Position numbers and translations under genes: made by a program. The notes beneath the pieces are model-generated. The model was not told the DNA's origin and searched no databases. It saw nothing but the letters and a program-made list of their open reading frames with translations. A stretch of 64,000 nt of DNA from Chitinophaga pinensis. GTDB taxonomy: Bacteria > Bacteroidota > Bacteroidia > NS11-12g > UBA955. Shown piece by piece: positions 17,458-26,900 of the stretch. The stretch is from assembly GCA_945877575.1 (NCBI GenBank), contig CAMDUE010000007.1, forward strand, positions 62,001 to 126,000. Reading direction: 5' to 3'. The stretch's first letter is position 1. Each line of letters begins with the position of its first letter.

Positions 17458-18843
17458 TTGACTTTCCAACTTCTTTTTTTCATTGAAAAGTGGTTCTTTG
17501 ATGCGGAAGGTAAATGCGGCTGCGAGTAAGAAGAATATTCCGCCTATCATGACGTATTTGATGGGGTAGTTGTTACAAAAGTCGCGCACTATGATGCCAC
17601 CAATTAATCCGTTGATGATTTGGGGAATGACTATGAAAAAGTTGAAAATTCCCATATAAACACCCATTTTTTGGGTAGGAATTTTATCTACTAAAAGAGT
17701 GTAGGGTATTGAGAGAATGCTTCCCCATGCGAGACCTACTCCAATCATTGGAATCCATAAGAGGTCTGGATTTGAGATGAAATACATGGAAAGAAGTCCT
17801 ATTCCGCCCGCAGTTAAAGAGAAAATATGTACGAATTTTCTAGAGGTTCTTGCGGCAAATTTGTGAATCAAAAAGGCATAGACTGCGGAGACGGCGTTAT
17901 AAATACCAAAGAGTATTCCGACCCAATCGCCTGCACGTCCAAAAGAAGCAGAACTGTGGTCATCGGGTGATAAATGGTAGTGGTGCGTAGCAATGGCGCT
18001 GGTGGTATAAACCCACATAGTGAAAAGTCCAAACCAGGAGAAAAATTGCACAAAACCTAGGCCTTTCATGCGTTCTGGCATAGACATGAAGTCTTTAATT
18101 ATAGAAGATTTGGAGGTTTCATGTTCTGAAGCTATTGTTGAGTCTTCGTTTTGGTATTTTATGAATTGTTCTGGAGGATATTCTTTGGTTTTGAATATGG
18201 TGATCAAGACAGTACCGAGTAGAATGACAGCACCAATATAAAAAGAATAGACTACGTTTGGTGGAATTATGCCTTCAGCGGCGGTGTTTGGAATTCCCAT
18301 TTTATTGTGCAGAAACCAGGGTAACCATGATCCGATTACAGCGCCAATTCCAATGAGTCCGGTTTGTACACCGAATCCTGCTGTGCTTTGATTTTTGGGA
18401 AGCATATCTCCTACCAATGCTCGGAAGGGTTCCATGGCAATGTTGAAACTCGCATCCATGAAGGCGAGGAACAATCCCCCGAACCAAAGAACTAAAGACA
18501 TCCCCAGAAAAGTAGATGAGGAATTGGATAACACTGAATTTGCGTTGGGGAGAAGGATCAAGCCAATGAATGCAAGGATGGCGCCGAGGAGGAAAAAGGG
18601 TTTTCTTCGGCCGAGGGCATTCCAAGTTTTATCGCTGAAATGACCAATGATGGGTTGAACGATGAGGCCGGTGAAGGGCGCTACGAGCCAGAACCAGGAG
18701 AGTTGGTGAATATCTGCCCCAAAAATTTGGAGAATGCGGCTGGCGTTTCCGTTTTGGAGTGCAAATCCGCCTTGAATGCCGAGAAATCCGAATGATAAAT
18801 ACCAAATTTGTGCGTTGGAAAGTTGGGGCTTTTTAAGTGACAT
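17455..18843 (-). CDS. MFS sugar transporter (SLC45/GPH-like)
   Basis: 462 aa, about 12 hydrophobic segments. GALQNGNASRILQIFGAD, PIIGHFSDKTWNALGRRKPF (the MFS loop 2-3 signature) and a long central cytoplasmic loop are typical of maltose/sucrose-type MFS transporters found beside amylases in Bacteroidota. It lies 6 bp downstream of the lipoprotein amylase, so the pair probably imports oligosaccharides released by that enzyme. Substrate is inferred from context. Confidence 0.85.
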   Translation of the reverse strand: MSLKKPQLSNAQIWYLSFGFLGIQGGFALQNGNASRILQIFGADIHQLSWFWLVAPFTGLIVQPIIGHFSDKTWNALGRRKPFFLLGAILAFIGLILLPNANSVLSNSSSTFLGMSLVLWFGGLFLAFMDASFNIAMEPFRALVGDMLPKNQSTAGFGVQTGLIGIGAVIGSWLPWFLHNKMGIPNTAAEGIIPPNVVYSFYIGAVILLGTVLITIFKTKEYPPEQFIKYQNEDSTIASEHETSKSSIIKDFMSMPERMKGLGFVQFFSWFGLFTMWVYTTSAIATHHYHLSPDDHSSASFGRAGDWVGILFGIYNAVSAVYAFLIHKFAARTSRKFVHIFSLTAGGIGLLSMYFISNPDLLWIPMIGVGLAWGSILSIPYTLLVDKIPTQKMGVYMGIFNFFIVIPQIINGLIGGIIVRDFCNNYPIKYVMIGGIFFLLAAAFTFRIKEPLFNEKKKLESQ

Positions 18844-18849
18844 AATGGT

Positions 18850-20259
18850 TTAATTTAAGATGATTACAACAAAACCGAAGCCTTTGATGTTGGCATTTAG
18901 TTGGTCATCGAATTCCATGTTATCATAGGCAAAAAGACTTGGGTTTTCGGTAACAATTTTGCCTTTTGGAATGGTCACTGAAGTGTTTCCTAAGTTTACC
19001 ACTACACGAACGCCATGCCCCTCAGAGTCAACTCTGTCAAAGGCAAGAAGGTCTTTAGAGATATCGTCTAAATTGATTTCTTTCATTGGAGAGCCCCATT
19101 TTCCATTTGCAATGGCTGGAACGATGTGCTTCAAATGATTCATTTGACGGTACCAATGGTAACGCGAGGTGTCTCCCCATTTGATGGGATCTTTCTCGAA
19201 AAACAATAATCGTTTGGTATTGTTTTCTTCTTCGCCGTTATAAATAAGAGGGAAACTTTGTGGGAGAGTGTAATTCAGAACGGAGAACAACTTCCAGTGT
19301 TTTCCGTATTTCTCTTCAACGGTTCCATTCCAAGTATTTTCATCGTGGTTGGTTAGAAACTGCATCTTGAAAACATCTGAAGGAATTTGTCCGTAGTTAT
19401 ATTTTAAGCCGCTTTTAAAATCTTGGGCAGTCTTCTTTCCTTGAGCTACTTGAGCAGACAAAGCATGTAAATGCCAAGAATAATTGGCATTGAATGCATT
19501 GGAATAGTAATCTTTGAAAGTCTTATCACCTTGTGTTTCAGATTCCATTTCAGCCAGCATGAATACAGGTTTGATTTTTTCGAGGGACGCTCGAGCTTGA
19601 CGCCAAAAATCTGCTGGAACCATGAACGCCACGTCGCAACGATAACCGTCTATGTCAGTCTCTTTAACCCAGTATTCAAGGGCATTTATCATGGCCTTGC
19701 GCATGTTTGAATCGTTGTAATTGAGTTTGGCTACATCGGTCCAATCAAAGGGTGAAAGTACATTACCGGCACTGTCTCTTTCATACCATTCGGGGTGTTC
19801 TTGCATCCAGTGATTATCCCAAGCACTGTGATTAGCCACCCAATCAATGATTACTTTTAGACCATTATCATGGGCAGTTTTTACTAACTGTTTGAAATCG
19901 TTTAGATTACCGAATTCAGTATTGACGCCTTGGTAATCTTTCACGCTGTAATATGAGCCGAGCGTGCCTTTTCTTTTTTCTATTCCAATGGGATGTATGG
20001 GCATGAGCCAAAGAACGTCAACCCCCAAATTTTTTAAACGAGGAATATCAGTTGTAACTGCTTTAAATGAGCTTGCTTGTGAATATTGTCTAACGTTGAC
20101 TTCGTAGATCACCGCATTTTTGCTCCATTCGGGTGCGTAGAATGGCTGGTTTTGAAGTTGATTTTTAGCTGTTTCGGATTTTGTTCCGCAAGAAAACAAC
20201 ATTGCGGTAGCTGAAATCAATAAAAATGATTTGGTTATTGATGAATGAAAAATGCTCAT
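18850..20259 (-). CDS. GH13 alpha-amylase-family lipoprotein
   Basis: Alpha-glucan-degrading enzyme, 469 aa. A lipoprotein signal ends in LFSC (Cys24), so it is membrane-anchored outside the cytoplasm. Barrel motifs are canonical: DWVANHSAW (region I), DGYRCDVAF with the nucleophile Asp near residue 213 (II), MLAEME with the acid/base Glu (III), and FLTNHDENTW (IV). A C-terminal beta domain ends the protein. A one-mismatch promoter box (TACAATTG) lies 5 nt before the ATG. First gene of a two-gene operon with the MFS transporter. Confidence 0.9.
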   Translation of the reverse strand: MSIFHSSITKSFLLISATAMLFSCGTKSETAKNQLQNQPFYAPEWSKNAVIYEVNVRQYSQASSFKAVTTDIPRLKNLGVDVLWLMPIHPIGIEKRKGTLGSYYSVKDYQGVNTEFGNLNDFKQLVKTAHDNGLKVIIDWVANHSAWDNHWMQEHPEWYERDSAGNVLSPFDWTDVAKLNYNDSNMRKAMINALEYWVKETDIDGYRCDVAFMVPADFWRQARASLEKIKPVFMLAEMESETQGDKTFKDYYSNAFNANYSWHLHALSAQVAQGKKTAQDFKSGLKYNYGQIPSDVFKMQFLTNHDENTWNGTVEEKYGKHWKLFSVLNYTLPQSFPLIYNGEEENNTKRLLFFEKDPIKWGDTSRYHWYRQMNHLKHIVPAIANGKWGSPMKEINLDDISKDLLAFDRVDSEGHGVRVVVNLGNTSVTIPKGKIVTENPSLFAYDNMEFDDQLNANIKGFGFVVIILN

Positions 20260-20327
20260 GGTGTCAATTGTACACTAAGTGATGCAATTTACAATTAATA
20301 CTGAGTATAACAAACAGCGTTTTAGAA

Positions 20328-20335
20328 TACCTTTG
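20328..20335 (+). promoter_or_regulatory. TAnnTTTG box of the YbjN-like gene
   Basis: TACCTTTG, 10 nt before ATG 20346. Confidence 0.55.
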
Positions 20336-20345
20336 CATTTGATTT

Positions 20346-20813
20346 ATGAAGTTACAAGATTTAATCACCAATGTGGAGTTGGCAATTGCAAAAATGGGAT
20401 TGTCTGAAAGTGAATCGAAGGCAGATGAGAATGGACAGTGGGTATTATTGAAAGAAGAGATGCCGGTTTATTTGGATGCATGGGAAGATTCAGAATCTTC
20501 GCCTTGGAATTATTTTGTATTTAAGCAAGATCCCACTGTTTTTCAAATAACCATTCCATTTTGTTATGCTCCTACAGTAAAGAGGAATGAATTGATTGAA
20601 GAACTATTGGTTGTAAATTTGAATTTATTGTTTGGTAAGTTTTCATACAATCCGAAAGATAATATTGTGGCATTGAGTTATAGAATTCCGGGCGAACAAT
20701 TCAATCAAGAAGCACTGCAAGTTTGGATAGATGGATTGGCCTATTATGCAGAGATGGCTTATCATGTTTTAAAGGATGAGTTCCATTTGAAGCGTGTGAA
20801 TGTGAGAGATTAA
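20346..20813 (+). CDS. YbjN-like small cytosolic protein
   Basis: 155 aa, no signal peptide. The pattern of an acidic alpha/beta protein with WVLLKEEMPVYLD, WNYFVFKQDP, and VVNLNLLFGKFSYNP followed by a helical tail resembles YbjN/type III-chaperone-like folds, which have no agreed biochemical role. The following lipoprotein gene has its own promoter box, so co-transcription is possible but not required. Confidence 0.55.
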   Translation: MKLQDLITNVELAIAKMGLSESESKADENGQWVLLKEEMPVYLDAWEDSESSPWNYFVFKQDPTVFQITIPFCYAPTVKRNELIEELLVVNLNLLFGKFSYNPKDNIVALSYRIPGEQFNQEALQVWIDGLAYYAEMAYHVLKDEFHLKRVNVRD

Positions 20814-20830
20814 AAGTTGATAAAAACATT

Positions 20831-20838
20831 TAGATTTG
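20831..20838 (+). promoter_or_regulatory. TAnnTTTG box of the TPR-like lipoprotein gene
   Basis: TAGATTTG, 5 nt before ATG 20844. This spacing argues for ATG 20844 over the TTG at 20817. Confidence 0.55.
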
Positions 20839-20843
20839 TTGCA

Positions 20844-21563
20844 ATGAAATATTTAGGGTTATTGGTGGGAACTGCACTTTTATTTGTATCCTGCGGAAAT
20901 AAAGGAGGGAGTAACTCAGAATCATACAAGAAAGCGTATGAATTATCACATAAAGCAGAAGATCGTGAAGGGGTTATTCAGAATTTGACATTATGGTTAG
21001 CGAATGATTCTTCAATTAGTGATTGGGCGTACGATACTTTGGCGTTTTACCATTATTTCTACAGAGTTACACCCGGGGCAGTAAGAAACTCAAAAACTGC
21101 AACGTATTTTGTCAATGAGGGATTGGCCAAGAATTCAGGGAGTTTTTTCTTGAAGGACATTAAGGCGAAATTGGATTTGGAAGAAGGTAAGGATACATTG
21201 GCTTATGAGAGTTTCGATGGAATGTGGAAGCAGACCAATGATCCCACATATTATTGGGATATGGCATGGATTCAAATTGCCCGTGGAAATTTGAAAGTGG
21301 CAGACTCAATGGTGAATTGGGCCATTACCGATAAGGAGATTTTATCTAAAAAAGTGAAGATGGAACACATTCAAGCTTCGTATATTGAGAATGTTCCGAG
21401 TGAAGCGGCTTTTATGCACTTACAGGCTTTATTGGCAAACTCTAGAAAGGATTTGATGGGTGCTGCAACTTATTGGCAGAAATCTCTAGAAATTTTCCCC
21501 GAGTTTTATGCAGCCCGCCGAAGTATCATGGAGTTGCAAAGGTTGGCTTCCGGTCAGCAGTAA
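20844..21563 (+). CDS. Lipoprotein with helical repeat (TPR-like) character
   Basis: 239 aa. Lipobox FVSC with the acylated Cys17. The mature part is a series of amphipathic helices with alternating Ala/Tyr/Trp positions (for example DWAYDTLAFYHYFYRV and YYWDMAWIQIARGNLKVADSM), which looks like tetratricopeptide-type repeats. That suggests a scaffolding or binding role at the outer membrane. I do not recognise the specific family. Confidence 0.65.
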   Translation: MKYLGLLVGTALLFVSCGNKGGSNSESYKKAYELSHKAEDREGVIQNLTLWLANDSSISDWAYDTLAFYHYFYRVTPGAVRNSKTATYFVNEGLAKNSGSFFLKDIKAKLDLEEGKDTLAYESFDGMWKQTNDPTYYWDMAWIQIARGNLKVADSMVNWAITDKEILSKKVKMEHIQASYIENVPSEAAFMHLQALLANSRKDLMGAATYWQKSLEIFPEFYAARRSIMELQRLASGQQ

Positions 21564-21582
21564 CCTAATTAAATTGTATTAT

Positions 21583-22704
21583 TTAAGGCTCAAATAGATC
21601 ATTTCGATCAAATTCTGCGAGGATCAGTTTATGATCGCCGGGGATGTTTTCAATGCTTCTGTATGTTTCGGCTTGTAGAGGGTCAGAATATAATATGTAA
21701 TCAATTCTAAAGCTTGGAAAAACCCCTTTATAAGTGGTTTCAAGACCTTTACCTCTAATGATAAATGCATCATTGAGTCCTTTAGATACATTTCGGTATG
21801 TATAACTCATGGGAACATCGTTAAAGTCTCCCGCCACAATTTTTGTTAACTTACAATCTTGAATTTCTCGTGAAACAATATCAACTTGGTGTTCTCTCTT
21901 TTCGTAAGCAATTCTGATTCTTTGAATAAGTCCAAGTGCATTTTCTTCATCGATTTGATTGGAATCTTTGACGGATTTAACGGTTTGATAATCTTGTTTA
22001 TTAAATCTAAATGATTGAAGATGTATGTTGTACAGGCGAATTTTTTCATCGCCACACTCAAGGCAGTTGAATGGAGGAATTTTAATATCAGCCGACATGG
22101 CCATGTTACCAGTTTGGTCAAGGAATTTGATTTTTTTCCAATCTGTAATGGGGAATTTTGAAAGAATGCACATGCCATACCCTCGGTTTTCGGAGAGCTG
22201 ATATACGGCAGTGTAGGGTGTTTGAAGTTCTTTTCCGAGTTTACGGCACAGGGATTTAAGTTGATTTTTTGGCGAATATGCTTCTTGAATGAGATAAATA
22301 TCGGCGTGGAGTTCTTTTAGTTTTTCTGAAATGGTATCTAAGGAGTAGTTATCTGTCCACTGCCCGAAAGAATTGGCGTTGTAACTAACTACTTTAAGTT
22401 TGCTGTTTTCTTGGATGGGGAAGTCTTTTGCTGAATTCCATTGGAAATAGAGCGACATCTGTCCCATGTTTATAAAAAGGAATGTTGCAGGAATGAGGCT
22501 GCGCCATTTGACTTGAATTAGCCAATAAATGAGGAAAAGAATGTTGAGTGCATAAAGCGCGGGGAAGGCAAGACCTAAAAGAGGAACATAAGATGAGAAG
22601 CTAGGGGGTACTGAAGGAACTTGACCGGAAATGGAAAGTAGCAACCCAAAGATGAGTGTCAATGGGAAAATAAGGAGGTTGAATATTTTTAATAGTATTT
22701 TCAA
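21583..22704 (-). CDS. Endonuclease/exonuclease/phosphatase-family membrane protein
   Basis: 373 aa. Two or three N-terminal hydrophobic segments (residues 1-85), then an EEP domain with VVSYNANSFG, LIQEAY, LQSFRF, VAGDFNDVP and the terminal GDHKLILAEF. This architecture is common in Bacteroidota at the end of the mutL/rhomboid operon. The apparent start is TTG 22704, five bases after the preceding rhomboid stop. Substrate unknown. Confidence 0.82.
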   Translation of the reverse strand: MKILLKIFNLLIFPLTLIFGLLLSISGQVPSVPPSFSSYVPLLGLAFPALYALNILFLIYWLIQVKWRSLIPATFLFINMGQMSLYFQWNSAKDFPIQENSKLKVVSYNANSFGQWTDNYSLDTISEKLKELHADIYLIQEAYSPKNQLKSLCRKLGKELQTPYTAVYQLSENRGYGMCILSKFPITDWKKIKFLDQTGNMAMSADIKIPPFNCLECGDEKIRLYNIHLQSFRFNKQDYQTVKSVKDSNQIDEENALGLIQRIRIAYEKREHQVDIVSREIQDCKLTKIVAGDFNDVPMSYTYRNVSKGLNDAFIIRGKGLETTYKGVFPSFRIDYILYSDPLQAETYRSIENIPGDHKLILAEFDRNDLFEP

Positions 22705-22709
22705 TGCAG

Positions 22710-23501
22710 TTATTTTTTGCTTGCTTTGAAAAGGGTTTCTTTTTCTTTAGAGGTTAGATTATCGTAGCCAGATTCGCTGATTTTATCAAGGATTCTGTCA
22801 ATTTCGGCTTGAGAGGGTGACTGACGATTTATTTGAACGTTAGCAGAACGTGTGGGTTTGGAAGATTTTTTTGGAATCCAGTGGGTTGGGAAATTCCAAA
22901 TTCCTTTAATGAACAGAATATAGACTAGTCCAAAAAGATAGCCGCCCATATGAGCTTGGTTTCCGCCGGAATTTGCGCCTCCAAACATCCCCAGAAAATC
23001 AAAAAAAACTTTGACGATAACAATCCATCGGAGTTCAATTTCAACGATTCCAAAGAGGAAAATACGGTAGCGGGGAGTGAAGATAGCTGTGGCAAGAATG
23101 ATGGCAGAAATGCCCGCGGAGGCACCGACTATGGGATTTAAATTTCCAAAAAGTTTGCTGATGAGATAGAACAAGAAAACACCTGAAATACCCCCTCCGA
23201 AATAGAGGTAATAAATATGTTTTTTACCAATGAGGTCTTCAAGGATGGTTCCAATGAAGAATAACCAGAGCATATTTCCAAGTAAGTGAAAGAATCCATC
23301 GTGAATAAAAATGGAGGTAAGGATGCTGTAAAATGATGCCCAGAGGGGTTTTGAAGGCCAAAACGACAGGAAGTTAAAGACAAAGTTTCCGAAAGGAAAG
23401 AATTTCAAAATAGTCACGAAGAGAAAAGCCAAAACATTGACCCATATGAGGTTGATGACCGCAGTATTGAGTGGGCTGAAAGGCTTATTGTAAATTCTCA
23501 T
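22710..23501 (-). CDS. Rhomboid-family intramembrane serine protease (1)
   Basis: 263 aa, about six hydrophobic segments then a soluble tail of about 60 residues. The serine-loop motif reads VGASAGIS: the catalytic Ser is kept, but the second Gly of the canonical GxSG is Ala. The catalytic His is in QAHMGGYLFG, and HLLGNMLWLFFIG carries the HxxxN oxyanion motif. It lies 2 bp after the second rhomboid. Substrates unknown. Confidence 0.85.
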   Translation of the reverse strand: MRIYNKPFSPLNTAVINLIWVNVLAFLFVTILKFFPFGNFVFNFLSFWPSKPLWASFYSILTSIFIHDGFFHLLGNMLWLFFIGTILEDLIGKKHIYYLYFGGGISGVFLFYLISKLFGNLNPIVGASAGISAIILATAIFTPRYRIFLFGIVEIELRWIVIVKVFFDFLGMFGGANSGGNQAHMGGYLFGLVYILFIKGIWNFPTHWIPKKSSKPTRSANVQINRQSPSQAEIDRILDKISESGYDNLTSKEKETLFKASKK

Positions 23502-23503
23502 AA

Positions 23504-24151
23504 CTATTTAAGCCATCCTTTTTGCCAGATTTTGACGATGATCAATCCAAATAAAGCGCCACCAATATGGGCAAAGTGGGCAATATTGTCAGATTCTAAG
23601 TCAACAAATCCCATGATGACATCTATACCAACGATGATGGGCACTAAATATTTTGCTTTGATGGGATAAGGGATGAAAAGAAAGATCATGCTTTCGTTGG
23701 GGTACAGCACAGCAAAGGCGGTCATAACACCATAGAGGGCACCGCTCGCGCCCAGCATAGGTGGATATGGCACATTGGTGCCAAACATTTTATTGGGGAA
23801 AAATGATCCAGAAAAAGATTCAATTTGATAGGCTGTATACATGTAATGCAGAAGCACTGCACCAAGTCCGCTAAAAAAGAAGAGTTGTAAGAATTTACTG
23901 GTTCCGAGTCTGTATTCTACCACCATACCAAAAGAGAAAAGGGCGATACCGTTGAATAAAATGTGTGAGAAACTTCCGTGGCAAAAAATATGAGTGATCA
24001 ATTGCCAAATTCTGAAGTCGTTTGAGTCAGGGTAAAAAAGGTACCAAGTGGTGGGGTCAATACCCACTTTGGGCAGAGCAGTCTGCGCCATGGCGCCAAG
24101 CACCATGATGATGAGGATATTTTTTAACGCTGGAGGTAAATTATTAAACAT
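23504..24151 (-). CDS. Rhomboid-family intramembrane serine protease (2)
   Basis: 215 aa, six hydrophobic segments. Canonical LGASGALYG serine loop, HILFNGIALFSFG (HxxxN) and AHIGGALFG with the catalytic His. Its ATG overlaps the last base of mutL, and the paralogue follows after 2 bp, so all three are one transcription unit. Confidence 0.88.
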   Translation of the reverse strand: MFNNLPPALKNILIIMVLGAMAQTALPKVGIDPTTWYLFYPDSNDFRIWQLITHIFCHGSFSHILFNGIALFSFGMVVEYRLGTSKFLQLFFFSGLGAVLLHYMYTAYQIESFSGSFFPNKMFGTNVPYPPMLGASGALYGVMTAFAVLYPNESMIFLFIPYPIKAKYLVPIIVGIDVIMGFVDLESDNIAHFAHIGGALFGLIIVKIWQKGWLK

Positions 24152-25974
24152 TACTTTCTTTTAAACAAATCAAACAAAATTTCGTTGTTGAGGTGCACAC
24201 AAATGGTTTTGCCATCGAAGGTATATTGAAAACTTGGCAATGAGAAAAGTTCTTTAATCAAATATTCGGATTCTGTCTGATTCAATTGGTGGTTTTGTGC
24301 AGTGAGGCGCGAAAGACTGAGAGCAAGGCTATCGTTTTTGGAAAGTTTGAGGTCACCTTGAGTAATTTCATAATCATCTATCATTTTTTCAATGATTTTC
24401 TCTTCGTTGCCATTTATTTGGGGCGGTATTCCGTTGATGATTATGGTATTTCCTCCAAAATGTCCGAGGTCAAACCCGAGGAATTTAAATTCATCCATCA
24501 GTTCGAGGAGTAGCCCCATTTTAGATGGTTGAAATTCGAGGGTTTTTGGGAAGAGAAGTTGTTGAGAGCTGCTTTTATGTTGCGCTAATTGTTCTTGGAA
24601 TTGGTTGAACAAGATGTGTTGTCGCGCGAGTTTTATATCAATTAAATAAAGGTGATTATTCAAAGAGGCTACTAGGAATCGTTCATTGTGCTGGAAGAAA
24701 CCTTGAATATTCAAAGAGTTATCTTGTGGAATGAGCGAAACTTGATCTTGATTGAATGCCGAAGCTAATTTCGGAGGGAGTGATTGATGTGGAGTTCTTA
24801 CAGGATCTATGGGCCCCAATATTTTTTGCCAATCTTGGTTTTGAAATCTTTGATTGGTGGGATTTGAATTTCCAAAGGGGTTGTATTTGGGTTGACTTGA
24901 AGGAATAGAAGTTCCGGAATTATTGAGGTTGTTAGACCATTTTGAGAAGTTATCAATATCAAAAAGTCCATCAGAAGTTGGAAGAATTGATTGTCCGAGG
25001 GCCTTTTTTACAGAAACTTTGAGAAGGTTATAAATGTGTTTTTCGTCTTCGAATTTGACTTCTGTTTTTGTTGGATGCACATTCACGTCAACTTTATCTG
25101 GGCTGACATTGATGAATATGACGTAAAGAGGATAAGATTCGGGTTCTATTTGTCCGTCATAAGCTTGCATTACTGCATGGTGAAAATAAGGACTTTTAAT
25201 GAAGCGATTATTGACAAAGAAGTATTGGTCACCTCGGGTTTTTCTCGATTTTTCGGGTTTTCCTAAAAAGCCGTTGAAAGCAGAAATTTCGGTATCTTCG
25301 GCAAAATCGATGAGATTTTCAGGGTCTTTAATGCCTAAAACGCCTGCAATTCGATCTTTTAGGGGCCTAATTGGGAAGTTAAAGATTTCGTTTCCGTTGT
25401 TATAAAGTTTGAAGGCAATGTTTGGGTTAGCGAGTGCCTGGCGTTGAAATTCTTCAAAAATATGTTTTGTTTCAACGGCAATTGATTTTAGAAAGTTGCG
25501 TCGTGCAGGAATGTTGTAGAATAGGTTCTTTATTGAGATGGAAGTACCAATGGGGGCACTTTCAATTTTCACATCAAGAACTTCACTTCCTTCAATTCTG
25601 ATATAGGTAGCCACAGAATCTTCCGGTCTTCGGGTTTTCATTTCCACTTGAGCAACGGCCGCAATAGATGCTAATGCTTCTCCTCTGAAACCGTAGGTAT
25701 TTAAAGAGAATAAATCTTGGGCCTTTCTGATTTTGGATGTGGCATGTCTTTCCCAGCAAAGACGGGCATCGGTCTCACTCATTCCTTTTCCATTGTCAAT
25801 AACCTGCATCAGGGTGGAACCACCATCTTTGATGAGCAGTTTCACTTCGGTGGCGCCTGCATCAATGCTGTTTTCGAGAAGTTCTTTAACCGCTGAAGCG
25901 GGTCTCTGAACTACTTCTCCGGCGGCAATTTGATTTGCAACTGCGTCTGAAAGTAACTTGATTATACCTGACAA
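24151..25974 (-). CDS. mutL: DNA mismatch repair protein MutL with degenerate endonuclease motifs
   Basis: Couples mismatch recognition by MutS to strand removal. 607 aa. The N-terminal GHKL ATPase is intact: ELLENSIDAGAT, DNGKGM, and GFRGEALASI. The C-terminal domain is recognisable, but at the DQHAx2Ex4E position it reads LIDIKLARQHILFNQ (Asp446 kept, Gln/His/Glu positions changed). The distal FACxxPxxxPxGKP motif reads LFSLPSFQYTFDGKT, so its Cys and Pro are missing. Those motifs bind metal in MutL endonucleases, so nuclease activity is doubtful. Start is TTG, 23 nt after a TAnnTTTG box that overlaps the prmA stop. Confidence 0.93.
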   Translation of the reverse strand: MSGIIKLLSDAVANQIAAGEVVQRPASAVKELLENSIDAGATEVKLLIKDGGSTLMQVIDNGKGMSETDARLCWERHATSKIRKAQDLFSLNTYGFRGEALASIAAVAQVEMKTRRPEDSVATYIRIEGSEVLDVKIESAPIGTSISIKNLFYNIPARRNFLKSIAVETKHIFEEFQRQALANPNIAFKLYNNGNEIFNFPIRPLKDRIAGVLGIKDPENLIDFAEDTEISAFNGFLGKPEKSRKTRGDQYFFVNNRFIKSPYFHHAVMQAYDGQIEPESYPLYVIFINVSPDKVDVNVHPTKTEVKFEDEKHIYNLLKVSVKKALGQSILPTSDGLFDIDNFSKWSNNLNNSGTSIPSSQPKYNPFGNSNPTNQRFQNQDWQKILGPIDPVRTPHQSLPPKLASAFNQDQVSLIPQDNSLNIQGFFQHNERFLVASLNNHLYLIDIKLARQHILFNQFQEQLAQHKSSSQQLLFPKTLEFQPSKMGLLLELMDEFKFLGFDLGHFGGNTIIINGIPPQINGNEEKIIEKMIDDYEITQGDLKLSKNDSLALSLSRLTAQNHQLNQTESEYLIKELFSLPSFQYTFDGKTICVHLNNEILFDLFKRK

Positions 25975-25997
25975 TGTGGGTGTGATTTGAAACTGTT

Positions 25998-26005
25998 CAA
26001 AGTTA
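25998..26005 (-). promoter_or_regulatory. TAnnTTTG box of the mutL operon
   Basis: TAACTTTG on the minus strand, 23 nt before the TTG start of mutL and overlapping the prmA stop codon. Confidence 0.45.
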
Positions 26006-26899
26006 CAAATCGTTTTTCAGATAACCCAAGACACCCCATTCGGTGTGGGTTTCTTTATAAATGGGTTTTAAGTTCATATTTACCGCAAAGTCATTGACCA
26101 AATCTAGGTCTTGAAGTTGCAAGCCGCTGATGAAAATATATCCGTCTTTTTTGGTTACTCTGCTGTATTCAGGCAGGTCTGCAAGAATTACTTCTCTGTG
26201 AATATTGGCGAGCGTTACGTCATAATACTCGTTGGAAATGGGCTTTAATTGTTCTGCTGTACCAAGAATAATTTTGGTTTTTTTGCAAAAGTTCTTCTCC
26301 ACATTTTCAAGGGCATTATCAACTACCCAATCATCAATTTCAATACCCAGGCATTCCTGTGCTCCAAGCATTTCGGCTGCAATGGCTAAAATGCCAGTGC
26401 CCGTTCCCATATCAAGAACCTTTTTGTTAGCAATGTGTTCTTCAAAAGCGAGCAATGCCCCAAGCATTAATTGAGTGGTGGAATGGTGTCCAGTTCCAAA
26501 ACTCATCTTGGGTTCTATGGTGATTGTAAGTGCGTCTGATTTTTCAGGGTGAAATGGTGCTCTAACATAGAATTTACCTATTGACAAGGGCTGAAAAAAA
26601 TTCTTTTCCCATTCTTCGTTCCAGTTTTTGATTTCCGTTTCTTTCCACTCAAAAAATTCAGCAAAATCAAACATCAAGGCCTCAATTTCTTTTTGGGTCT
26701 CTATGGGAAATTCAGAAGTTTCACCATAAGCTTTTACTGCTTTAGGATCTGTGTCTTGATCAAATATGGTGAAAGGATAAACGCTTAAAAGCGCAACGAT
26801 AATTTCGCTGTTTTCTTGGGATATTTCGTTGGGAACAACAGTAAATTCGATGAATCGAGGCTGTGTTACCGACTCTATTTTGGAGGTATCTTCTGGCAT
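26003..26899 (-). CDS. prmA: Ribosomal protein L11 methyltransferase
   Basis: SAM-dependent methylation of ribosomal protein L11. 298 aa, normal length. FGTGHHSTTQLML precedes the SAM motif DMGTGTGILAIAAEMLGA (about residues 163-180); the acidic motif is IEIDDW and the NPPF-like site is LANIHREV. Downstream of a lipoprotein gene by one base, so probably co-transcribed with it. Confidence 0.92.
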   Translation of the reverse strand: MPEDTSKIESVTQPRFIEFTVVPNEISQENSEIIVALLSVYPFTIFDQDTDPKAVKAYGETSEFPIETQKEIEALMFDFAEFFEWKETEIKNWNEEWEKNFFQPLSIGKFYVRAPFHPEKSDALTITIEPKMSFGTGHHSTTQLMLGALLAFEEHIANKKVLDMGTGTGILAIAAEMLGAQECLGIEIDDWVVDNALENVEKNFCKKTKIILGTAEQLKPISNEYYDVTLANIHREVILADLPEYSRVTKKDGYIFISGLQLQDLDLVNDFAVNMNLKPIYKETHTEWGVLGYLKNDL

Positions 26900-26900
26900 G

